A stretch of 64,000 nucleotides of DNA. It comes from a virus. A program made the position numbers and the translations under genes. How positions within the stretch are numbered: position 1 is the first letter of the stretch; the number at the start of each line of letters is the position of its first letter. The stretch spans positions 1 through 64,000 of the IMG/VR virus record IMGVR_UViG_3300036828_000547. One strand, written 5' to 3'. The notes under the pieces are model-generated. The model did not search any database and had not been told where the DNA came from. It worked only from the letters and a program-made list of their open reading frames with translations. Shown piece after piece: positions 14,647-22,402 of this stretch.

Positions 14647-17298
14647 ATGAACGCTCCATTTCGTCGCAATACTGTTACTCCTCTTGCTGCTTGGACCGAC
14701 TTTACCCCAGTCGGTCCATGGGCGGATGGGACTACTGTTGTTCGTAATCTTGATGGTATCGGATTTACGTATTCTGCTTCTTTAAATGCTTTGATTGTTA
14801 TTCCGAATGAATCTTTTAGTATAAAGGATGCGAATAATTTTATTGTTCAAAATCTACCAGCACCGACTAATGGAGGTGACGCAGCAAACAAGACCTATGT
14901 AGATGGTCATGCCGGTGGTGGTGGACTTGCCGATGCACCATCCGACAGTACTCTCTATGGTCGTATGAATGCTACTTGGACACATGCTGTTCCACTAGCT
15001 GGTGGAACAATGACAGGGTTACTTACTCTTTCTGCTGATCCTACAGCACCGCTTGGAGCGGTGACTAAACAATATTCTGATCTAAAAGCACCTTTAGCTT
15101 CTCCAACTTTCACTGGTGTTCCAGCGGCTCCAACTCCTGCCACTGTTGATAATAGTACAAAGATTTCAACAACTGCTTTTGTAAAGGCTCAAGGTTATCT
15201 AGTCACTAATGCAACAATTACTCTTTCTGGTGATATCAGTGGTTCTGGTACTACAGCTATTTCTGCAATACTCGCAACGGTCAATAGCAATGTAGGAACA
15301 TATCAAGGAATTACAGTCAATGGCAAGGGGCTCGTCACAGGCGCTGTGAATATGAGCTATGCGCCATTGGCTTCGCCTACCTTTACAGGTGTCCCAGCCG
15401 CTCCTACTCCAGCCACTGCTGACAATAGCACGACTTTAGCAACGACTGCTTTTGTTAAAGCTCAAGGTTATTTAATTACTAACCAAACGATCACATTATC
15501 TGGTGATATTTCAGGCACAGGCACAGGCGCAATCACTACAACATTACCGACTGTCAACAGCAATGTAGGAACATTTCAAGGTATCACGGTTAATGGTAAA
15601 GGTCTAGTTACTGGTGCAGTGAATATGAGTTATGCACTGGCGTCTTCAGTTCCGTCTCCATCAGGCACAACTCCTATTATGGATGGAACTGCTGCTGCTG
15701 GTGTCGCAGTCGCTTATTCTAGAGGAGATCACGTACACCCTACAGATACAACGCGAGCACCTCTAGCTTCTCCGACATTTACAGGAACTCCAGCCGCTCC
15801 AACCCCAGCGACTGCTGATAATAGCACAACAATTCCAACAACTGCTTTTGTAAAGGCTCAAGGTTATCTTATCGGAAACCAAACTGTCACGTTGTCTGGA
15901 GATGTTACCGGTTCTGGCGCGACTGCGATTACGACTGCAATTGCTGCGAATGCTGTCACTAATGCTAAGATGGCAACGGCTCCTGCTTTTACTTTGAAGG
16001 GTAATGCGACTGGAAGTGTTGCCGCTCCTCAAGATTTTACAATTGCTGGTTTGACAGCTAAGGCGACTCCAGTAGCTGCTGATAGTCTTTTACTATCCGA
16101 TAGTGCAGCATCTGGTGCTCTAAAACAAATTCTTTGGTCTTCATTGCCGAGTGGTGGAGGTGGTATTACTGATGCACCTTCTGACAGTACATATTATGGT
16201 CGTTTCAATGGAACATGGGCAAATGTTCTCCCACTTACTGGTTCAGCGGTGCGTTATGATATTACACAGTCACTAACAGCGTCGCAATTAGTCCAAGCAC
16301 GACAGAATATCTACGCTGCACCATTCGATGCACTTGCCTATAATGGAATACAGATTAATGGCTCGATGGAGGTCAGCCAGCAGTGGGGAACGACCGCTAC
16401 AACCGGTGGGTATACTATCGATGGATGGGTGGGGGCCGTTAGCGGAACGATGGTCCTATCGTGCGCGCAAGTGGCAGATGCTCCTTCGGGTTACAGTAAT
16501 TCGTTCAAGATTTCTGTCACGACTGCGGAGGCGTCGCTGGGGGCGAATGACTATGCGGCTATTTTCCAGATCATGGAAGGTTTTCGGACTTCACGCCTTG
16601 CTTTCGGGAAAGCGACGGCGCAGCCGATCTCGATTGGGTTCTGGACAAAAATCCACCGCACCGGTATGTATTCAGGATCAATCCGTAATTCTCCATCCAA
16701 CCGTTCCTACCCGTTCTCGTTCACCCAAAATGTTGCTGACACTTGGGAATACAAGACGATTACGATCCCCGGTGATGTTACCGGAACGTGGACTGGTAAT
16801 ACGAATGCGGCGAGTTTTATCCTGACTCTTAGCATGGCCTGCGGAACCACATATCAAGCTACAGCCGGGGCATGGACAGGAGTGGGCCAGTCTTTCGCAG
16901 TTACAGGCACCACCAACGGCGTCGCCGCGACGACCGACACTTTCCAGATCACTGGTGTGGTTGTTCTCCCAGGCATCGAGCTTCCATTGGCCGCCCGCGC
17001 GCCGTTTATCATGCGGCCATTCGATGAAGAATTGCGGATATGTCAGCGTTATTATGAAGTCAGTGTGAGTGGTGTCTCGCAGTTTCCTGCTGCTGGGACG
17101 GGCACGATGATTTATTCTTGGCATGAAACGAAGAGAATTAATCCCACTGCTGCCTTCATAACTGGTCCTAGTTACTCAAATGCGAATAGTGCTGTTATCA
17201 ATTCTGCTAATGTGGATATGTATGTTCTACAATTTACAACCACCGCTATCGGAGGCTATATATTTGGAATGGTAGTTTCCGGAGATGCGAGACTCTAG
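14647..17298 (+). CDS. Large tail/neck fibre with repeats and a receptor-binding-type C-terminal domain
   Basis: 883 residues. After a short N-terminal part comes one GGTMTGLLTLSADP unit (about 119-132), then three copies of an ASPTFTG-x-PAAPTPAT unit with AFVKAQGYL, alternating with TLSGDISG units (about 147-420); these are typical fibre shaft modules. The last 320 residues (from INGSMEVSQQWG) form a domain shared with the fibre at 35877. The DNA of that domain is clearly more GC-rich than the shaft. The gene lies among neck genes, not with the other fibres, so it may be a head or collar fibre. Confidence 0.75.
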   Translation: MNAPFRRNTVTPLAAWTDFTPVGPWADGTTVVRNLDGIGFTYSASLNALIVIPNESFSIKDANNFIVQNLPAPTNGGDAANKTYVDGHAGGGGLADAPSDSTLYGRMNATWTHAVPLAGGTMTGLLTLSADPTAPLGAVTKQYSDLKAPLASPTFTGVPAAPTPATVDNSTKISTTAFVKAQGYLVTNATITLSGDISGSGTTAISAILATVNSNVGTYQGITVNGKGLVTGAVNMSYAPLASPTFTGVPAAPTPATADNSTTLATTAFVKAQGYLITNQTITLSGDISGTGTGAITTTLPTVNSNVGTFQGITVNGKGLVTGAVNMSYALASSVPSPSGTTPIMDGTAAAGVAVAYSRGDHVHPTDTTRAPLASPTFTGTPAAPTPATADNSTTIPTTAFVKAQGYLIGNQTVTLSGDVTGSGATAITTAIAANAVTNAKMATAPAFTLKGNATGSVAAPQDFTIAGLTAKATPVAADSLLLSDSAASGALKQILWSSLPSGGGGITDAPSDSTYYGRFNGTWANVLPLTGSAVRYDITQSLTASQLVQARQNIYAAPFDALAYNGIQINGSMEVSQQWGTTATTGGYTIDGWVGAVSGTMVLSCAQVADAPSGYSNSFKISVTTAEASLGANDYAAIFQIMEGFRTSRLAFGKATAQPISIGFWTKIHRTGMYSGSIRNSPSNRSYPFSFTQNVADTWEYKTITIPGDVTGTWTGNTNAASFILTLSMACGTTYQATAGAWTGVGQSFAVTGTTNGVAATTDTFQITGVVVLPGIELPLAARAPFIMRPFDEELRICQRYYEVSVSGVSQFPAAGTGTMIYSWHETKRINPTAAFITGPSYSNANSAVINSANVDMYVLQFTTTAIGGYIFGMVVSGDARL
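15088..15870 (+). repeat. Shaft repeats within the fibre gene, three units
   Basis: Units coding for APLASPTFTG-x-PAAPTPAT and AFVKAQGYL begin at about 15088, 15361 and 15757. Segments coding for GITVNGKGLVTGAVNMSY begin at about 15310 and 15583. Nucleotide identity is high enough for recombination between units. Confidence 0.75.
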
Positions 17299-17306
17299 AG
17301 AGAACA

Positions 17307-18647
17307 ATGCCTTCTGCATCAGAAACATTAAATTCTAAACCTCCACTCGGTGCAGCACTTGCAGAAGGTGTTCGTGTACTATCTGCAGATCAAGAATTAG
17401 CATTCTCTTTATATCGGCGGTATGTGTTTCCTTTAGATGGTATGAATTATTGGATTAGGATTCCATCGAGTTCTGGATCTGTTACTACTCCCGGTATTCA
17501 GACAACTCCGGGACTAATTTCACAAACAGATGATGGTGGTGCGGCTATTCAGGTATCACCGGGTGGAATAGGTGCAGAAGATGTTGTTGGAGGTACGATA
17601 ACGAATCCATTGTCTGCTACTGATCAAGGGCTTACGACTGCTGAATCCTTATTTGTAGATTTTACTGGTCCAGCTTATGATGAAGTAACAGCGACAACCA
17701 GTGAATTGAAACCTGGAGCTAGCATAAATATCCCGGCTAATTGTACGACTGGAGCATGGGTCTGTTCTCCATCAGATAACCATCAATTTTCTGTTGTTTT
17801 ACAGCAATCAGTAACGTCTGTTACTATGCCTACAGATGTTCAGGTTAAAGGTTCATTTCATTATAGCTCACAAATTAATCAGGATGAGGATGCTGTTTTT
17901 GATTCTAACAGTGTAGTTTTTACGTCATTATCGGAAATTCAGCCGTTTAACCAAATTGGTCCTGATTATCTGTATATCTGTCACTATGACGATTTAACGT
18001 TTGCATTTGCTTCACGTGGTCGTTTATACGAGCAAGCAGACTTATATCATTATCAAGGTAGTGCTCTTAGGAGTAGACACGCTACTCAAATTATTGAGGA
18101 TGCTAGCCAATTTAATCCAACGCTTATCGTTTCTAACTCACTTCCTATCTGGCTTAACATGCCGAATTATGTTCCACCTTATCCAGGATTTACTTGTCCT
18201 CTTCCTTTGTACCCTTCCTATTTGGTTGATGATAATTTACCACCTCCTTTCGGTGCTATTCATATAGAAGATACGGAATGTATAGAAATGGGATCTGCTT
18301 ATGGGCCGCGTCTACAACAATCTCAATTGTCTAGGGAAAAGGTTAAAGTTCATTTGTATGGCGCAGATAACTTGATGGCGAGTAATTTTGTATCTTTTGT
18401 AGAACAATATTCATTAGATTGGATGAAACTTGGTTTGTCAGATTCACCAGCAATTAAGGATATCAAGTTAACACATCCAGAGTTTAAGATTTTAGCTCAG
18501 CGCAAGCTTGTAGAATTTAATATCAATTACCGGCAAAATGTTGTTCGTGATGAAGCCAGACAGTTTATCCTACATGCCAAGGTTCAGTTTTATAGTCCTC
18601 ATTGGCTAACAGATCCACAAATGGGAGAAGCTTATGCCACAGAATAA
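17307..18647 (+). CDS. Probable tail terminator/neck protein carrying an adhesin-like module
   Basis: 446 residues. The C-terminal 110 residues (VKVHLYGADNLMASNFV, DWMKLGLSDSPAIKDI, QRKLVEFNINYRQNV) fit the pattern of LIC_12616-type neck terminators, in which a D-x-YG strand, a helix and a final long-stranded basic sheet occur. Residues about 85-165 are a module (NPLSATDQGLTTAESLFV, ending HQFSVV) that also occurs in genes at 32108 and 34817. I infer a tail terminator with an added surface module. It precedes the sheath, as terminators do. Confidence 0.6.
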   Translation: MPSASETLNSKPPLGAALAEGVRVLSADQELAFSLYRRYVFPLDGMNYWIRIPSSSGSVTTPGIQTTPGLISQTDDGGAAIQVSPGGIGAEDVVGGTITNPLSATDQGLTTAESLFVDFTGPAYDEVTATTSELKPGASINIPANCTTGAWVCSPSDNHQFSVVLQQSVTSVTMPTDVQVKGSFHYSSQINQDEDAVFDSNSVVFTSLSEIQPFNQIGPDYLYICHYDDLTFAFASRGRLYEQADLYHYQGSALRSRHATQIIEDASQFNPTLIVSNSLPIWLNMPNYVPPYPGFTCPLPLYPSYLVDDNLPPPFGAIHIEDTECIEMGSAYGPRLQQSQLSREKVKVHLYGADNLMASNFVSFVEQYSLDWMKLGLSDSPAIKDIKLTHPEFKILAQRKLVEFNINYRQNVVRDEARQFILHAKVQFYSPHWLTDPQMGEAYATE

Positions 18648-18963
18648 TGTTCTACCAGATTGGCGTGCCACTTATCCGAATGATGCTCCAGCGCAGAAAC
18701 CGGGTGGTGTGACCGTTTCGACAACTGCCACTGCTCCTCGTGTTCCAAACAAGTTCACCTATAATGCTGGAACTATTCAGATGGTGAGTGCAGAAGGAGT
18801 TCTTCAATTTCTAACTCCTGAAGGGGAATCTGTGGTAGAAGAACCACAGGCTGCAACTGAGACTGTGGAAGAAGAGACTGTGGAAGAACCTGTGGAAGAG
18901 GAATCGGTGGAAGAAGAGGAAGAAGCTCCTACTCCCACGAAGGGTAAGCCTCGTCGTCGCTAA
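18634..18963 (+). CDS. Acidic hypothetical protein, 109 aa
   Basis: GGGAG precedes ATG 18634, which overlaps the gene before it by 14 nt. The first 70 residues include a short Lys/Arg-poor domain (NKFTYNAGTIQMVSAEG), and the last 40 are an acidic run (EEETVEEPVEEESVEEEEE) closed by a basic KGKPRRR. It may bind or cap a tail component before sheath assembly. Not recognised. Confidence 0.55.
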   Translation: MPQNNVLPDWRATYPNDAPAQKPGGVTVSTTATAPRVPNKFTYNAGTIQMVSAEGVLQFLTPEGESVVEEPQAATETVEEETVEEPVEEESVEEEEEAPTPTKGKPRRR

Positions 18964-18992
18964 TCAATTCACATTCGTAAAGGGACGTAGCC

Positions 18993-20453
18993 ATGGCAAT
19001 CCAAACTCAATTTAGTACGGATCCCAATGCGATTGTTACGGTTCACGTTTCAATCATTGAGGCTCCAACTCCTAACACTTATCAGCGCACAGGTGCGCTG
19101 GTTTCATGTGGTGCGACGAATTTACTACCGGCGAATAATACTGCACTTTTGACTCAATTTGAGGATCTTATACCTCTGCTTAATCCTCCAATTGCCATTA
19201 CGACAACGACTTGGGCGGCGGGTATCGCAACGTGTGTAGCATCAGCCCCACTTCCTGGACCACCAGTAGTCGGTGATACATTCACGTATGTTCTTTCTGG
19301 GTTCACTCCTGCTGGCTATAATGGAAGATATGTGTGTACGGCGACAGCACCGAACACGTTTACATTCCCATTGGCAGTTAGTCCGGGAGCAGTAACGATT
19401 GAAGGAACTGCTGTTCAAGCAACTGTCATTGAACTTCAGCAAATGGCCACGACCTATTTTGGGCAGGGTAATGAAATTGGTGTCTGGGTTCTGGAACTTG
19501 GATATCAGTCATCTTTCCCAAATCGTGTAACGGCTCTTCAAAATTGGTTGAACAACAATCCATTAACAATTTATAATTTCTTATTGCCGCGTGAATGGGG
19601 TACGGCAACGAATATCGTTTTGGCTGAAAACTTGCTGAAGCAATATCAAGCTCCAGAAAAAATGGAATATTTCTGGATAACCGTTCAACAAGCCGCAATG
19701 TCAATTCTGGGGTCAACATATAAAGATGTAATCCAACTGATTGAAGCCCCTTCGCTTACTGACCCGACTCTATCGAACCTGAATGCCACCAATGGTGAAT
19801 TTACGCTGGCTTCGATGCTCTACAATGCGTTGCAATATCGTGCATCGAATACCAATCGTATCTGCCCCATGGCATTCAAGTATCTATATGGAGTCACCCA
19901 ATATCCACAAAAGGGGAACGGCCCACTTCTTGTAAGCTTTAAGACAGCGAATACGAATTATGTCACAACTGGTGCTGAAGGTGGTATTGCCTTTACGATG
20001 GTCTATGAGGGCGTAACACTAGATGGTCATGATTTCTTTAACTGGTGGTATACGATTGATTGGGTCCAGATTGAAGTTAATCTGAATTTGTCGAATGCTA
20101 TCATCAACGGTTCCAACAATCCGTTAGCACCACTCTATTATAACCAGGACGGGATCAACTACCTTGAAGTGGTGCTGATGGGTACGATGCAGGATGCTCA
20201 GACTTTTGGAATGGTGCTAGGAAAGATTGAGATGACCCAATTAGATGGTCCTGATCTCACTGCGGCCATCTACAGTGGGCAATTCGCTGCTAAGTGTGAT
20301 GTAAATGCAGTTCCATTCCTCAATTATACCTTATCAAATCCTGGTGATTATAAGATTGGTGAATATGATGGACTTTCCACTCTATTCATCCCAGCACGAG
20401 GCTTTATTCATATTCTTGTGAATATAGTCGTTAGTGATCTAGTTTCAATCTAA
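18993..20453 (+). CDS. Tail sheath protein (DUF3383-like)
   Basis: 486 residues. Shape and motifs fit contractile sheath proteins of the DUF3383 group: N-terminal STDPNAIVTVHVS, the middle WVLELGYQSS and LPREWG, and the C-terminal EGVTLDGHDFFNWWYTIDWV and LEVVLMGTMQDAQTFG regions. Residues about 70-140 are an inserted module (FTYVLSGFTPAGYNGRY and TFTFPLAVSPG) seen again in the baseplate gene at 28910. It forms the outer contractile tube and is followed 10 nt later by the tube gene. Confidence 0.8.
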   Translation: MAIQTQFSTDPNAIVTVHVSIIEAPTPNTYQRTGALVSCGATNLLPANNTALLTQFEDLIPLLNPPIAITTTTWAAGIATCVASAPLPGPPVVGDTFTYVLSGFTPAGYNGRYVCTATAPNTFTFPLAVSPGAVTIEGTAVQATVIELQQMATTYFGQGNEIGVWVLELGYQSSFPNRVTALQNWLNNNPLTIYNFLLPREWGTATNIVLAENLLKQYQAPEKMEYFWITVQQAAMSILGSTYKDVIQLIEAPSLTDPTLSNLNATNGEFTLASMLYNALQYRASNTNRICPMAFKYLYGVTQYPQKGNGPLLVSFKTANTNYVTTGAEGGIAFTMVYEGVTLDGHDFFNWWYTIDWVQIEVNLNLSNAIINGSNNPLAPLYYNQDGINYLEVVLMGTMQDAQTFGMVLGKIEMTQLDGPDLTAAIYSGQFAAKCDVNAVPFLNYTLSNPGDYKIGEYDGLSTLFIPARGFIHILVNIVVSDLVSI

Positions 20454-20463
20454 GGAGTGACCC

Positions 20464-20904
20464 ATGGCCTTTCAGTTCACACCTCCTGGAGTTCTGAATA
20501 GGCTCCGGGCATCTGTCACCTATAGTGATCATCCTGAACTTAACGTCACATCCAGCTTTCTCACAACAGAGGGAATTCGGCTGGCATTGGAAGGAAATGC
20601 AACAGACTTACTCCCGGCTATGGTGAGTCTGGTCAGTAGTCCTGCTCCATATCTTGCGGCATCAATAACAATGTCGATTGTGCGTAGTTCTGCACTGGCA
20701 CAACTCTATAAGCTTCAGATTGAAGATACGACTCTTATGGGTCTTGTCACAATATGGCCTGATACAGATGTGCTGACACCATTTGTACTGAATAATGTAG
20801 CACTGGAAAGTGTCCGGGAAATGGCGATGGCGGGAATGGAAGCCGCCATGGTTGTGACGGCTCGTGGTTACTATAACGTGAACACAACGTTCTTTGGTAC
20901 GTAA
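20464..20904 (+). CDS. Tail tube protein
   Basis: 146 residues, AGGAG before ATG 20464. The order sheath-tube and the size fit the inner tube of myoviruses. The sequence is alternating strands (ASVTYSDHPELNVTSSF, TMSIVRSSALAQLYKLQ) with a central helix, as expected for the tube fold. No specific motif proves it, but the position is strong. Confidence 0.75.
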   Translation: MAFQFTPPGVLNRLRASVTYSDHPELNVTSSFLTTEGIRLALEGNATDLLPAMVSLVSSPAPYLAASITMSIVRSSALAQLYKLQIEDTTLMGLVTIWPDTDVLTPFVLNNVALESVREMAMAGMEAAMVVTARGYYNVNTTFFGT

Positions 20905-20913
20905 AGCAAAATG

Positions 20914-20942
20914 TTGCGGTTCACGATATAGTGTGGTATAAT
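20914..20942 (+). promoter_or_regulatory. Strong extended -10 promoter inside the late block
   Basis: TTGCGG (20914-20919) and TATAAT (20937-20942) are 17 bp apart, and TGG just before the -10 makes it an extended -10. It starts 10 bp after the tube gene and ends 37 bp before the Pro/His-rich gene, whose own terminator follows. Confidence 0.75.
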
Positions 20943-20979
20943 ATTCATCTTACTCATCTACAACAAATGGGAGATATAA

Positions 20980-21639
20980 ATGCCGTTCGTAAAAGGCTAT
21001 CTCGAGATTATTGGTGACGCACCGGGTTATCCGGCACATCCTATCGCTCCTGGTGGTCCGCCTCCGCAAGTTTGGCCGGGACCTGGATATCCAGCGCATC
21101 CGATTGCACCGGGCGGTCCGCCTCCACAGGTTTGGCCGGGACCGGGTCAGCCAACGCATCCGATCGTTATCCCACCGGATGCAATTGCACCGGGAGTACC
21201 GACGCATCCGATCTATATTCCGGTGTATCCAGGTCACCCAATTGTGATTCCACCGGGTAGCCTCGGAGGTGGCAAGCCTGAACATCCTATCTATCTGCCG
21301 CCGCCTGAGGTCTGGCCGGGACCGGGTCTACCGACGCATCCGATTGCTCCTGGTGGTGGACCAGCGCATCCGATTGTTATCCCACCGGACTCGGTTGCTC
21401 CGGGCGTACCATCTCATCCGATTGTGATTCCACCTCCACCGCTCGGCATCTGGGGTGGCGCTCCGGTTCCTGTCCCTACGCCGCCAATCTTCCTGCCACC
21501 TGATACTCCAGATGAGGAAAGGAAGAAGCTGATTACTTGGCACATTGGTTGGAGTGAACCCACTGGATGGGTCGTTGTCGGTACACCCAATGTTCCGGCA
21601 CCGGCACCGTCTGCTGCGAAGCCTGCTGCGAAGACTTAA
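20980..21639 (+). CDS. Pro/Gly/His-rich repeat protein
   Basis: 219 residues. Nine HPI tripeptides occur in repeats of the form HPIAPGGPPPQVWPGPG and HPIVIPP. The last 60 residues are more complex (EERKKLITWHIGWSEPTGWVVVG) followed by an Ala/Pro tail. Such HPI/PGPG proteins occur in other phages, but their role is not known to me; extended polyproline structure is likely. The gene has its own promoter and a strong terminator, so it is a separate transcription unit within the tail operon. Confidence 0.7.
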   Translation: MPFVKGYLEIIGDAPGYPAHPIAPGGPPPQVWPGPGYPAHPIAPGGPPPQVWPGPGQPTHPIVIPPDAIAPGVPTHPIYIPVYPGHPIVIPPGSLGGGKPEHPIYLPPPEVWPGPGLPTHPIAPGGGPAHPIVIPPDSVAPGVPSHPIVIPPPPLGIWGGAPVPVPTPPIFLPPDTPDEERKKLITWHIGWSEPTGWVVVGTPNVPAPAPSAAKPAAKT

Positions 21640-21646
21640 GAAATCA

Positions 21647-21680
21647 GGGTCTGCTACCTAATGGTAGCAGACCCTTCTTA
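21647..21680 (+). terminator. Rho-independent terminator
   Basis: GGGTCTGCTACC and GGTAGCAGACCC form a perfect 12-bp stem with a TAAT loop, followed by TTCTTA. It ends the unit of the Pro/His-rich gene; read-through would be needed for the chaperone and tape measure genes downstream. Confidence 0.85.
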
Positions 21681-21701
21681 CTAGGAAATCGGAGAAAAGT
21701 A

Positions 21702-22271
21702 ATGGCGGAAGTAAAGCTAAACAGAAAACTCAATCTGGTAATGGATGTTGAAACTGGTGAGGGTATTATTCATGTCCATTCAGTGCCGATTAGCAGGGAG
21801 GTATTCGAAGATAACTTTCTTGTCATATCGAGAACATTCACGGCGGTTTACACGAATGGCCTTGGACCAGTGACCGGGCCGCGAGTAGCGGCCCTTCTTC
21901 TAAAGCAAGAAGCTGAAGCATTGGGTGTATGGCCACGCACTCAACAATCCTTGATGGCTGAAATCTATCGGCTAACGAATGTGATTGCTCCTGGTCCTAC
22001 TGGTTGGGAATCTATGCCGTTTGATGTTGCCAAGAAGCGTGGCATTCTTGATGACGATGCAGCCGCAGAAGTGGAGAACTGTATCGTATATTTTACATGC
22101 GCCTCGTCGATCCACCTAAAAGCGGAGCTAACGGTGGCGACGGAGGGCTTGAGCACACTCTGGGGCGCGCAAACCATCTCATCGAATGCTATGGAATATA
22201 CTCGTTCTTTGCCGATCTTGACGCAGGAAGAGACTACTGGCGAGAGTCTGAAAACGGCGACGAATCCATAG
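21702..22271 (+). CDS. Tail assembly chaperone (gpG-like)
   Basis: 189 residues from ATG 21702, with GGAG 8 nt upstream; a longer frame begins inside the gene before it and is rejected. It is placed two frames before the tape measure, as tail chaperones are. The N-terminus is a small beta domain (LNRKLNLVMDVETGEG), followed by helices. A second frame, shifted by -1, overlaps its end from about 22055 and runs to the tape measure. Confidence 0.7.
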   Translation: MAEVKLNRKLNLVMDVETGEGIIHVHSVPISREVFEDNFLVISRTFTAVYTNGLGPVTGPRVAALLLKQEAEALGVWPRTQQSLMAEIYRLTNVIAPGPTGWESMPFDVAKKRGILDDDAAAEVENCIVYFTCASSIHLKAELTVATEGLSTLWGAQTISSNAMEYTRSLPILTQEETTGESLKTATNP

Positions 22272-22402
22272 TTCAATCTTGTTTGTCGTGGTTGGTGGAC
22301 GAAGGATTCAAAGCATTCTTCGATCAATTTGAAATGTCGTGGCCGCATAACTCCCGGTTAGAGTGGCAGCAGCGATATATGATTGCTATGTGGAAAGCTT
22401 GA
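22097..22402 (+). CDS. Second tail chaperone frame (gpT-like), possible frameshift extension
   Basis: An open frame in -1 relation to the chaperone gene, open from 22055 and ending directly before the tape-measure ATG. If started alone at ATG 22097 it gives 101 residues, but no Shine-Dalgarno is visible there. The layout matches G/GT chaperone pairs made by -1 slippage. No perfect heptamer is seen; imperfect sites are the CTA-AAA and AAA-ACG codons near 22120 and 22250. Confidence 0.5.
   Translation: MRLVDPPKSGANGGDGGLEHTLGRANHLIECYGIYSFFADLDAGRDYWRESENGDESIVQSCLSWLVDEGFKAFFDQFEMSWPHNSRLEWQQRYMIAMWKA

Noticed and set aside
15088-15870. Regular repeats that could look like an array
   Set aside because: They stay in frame, code for fibre shaft modules and differ at third positions, so they are protein repeats.
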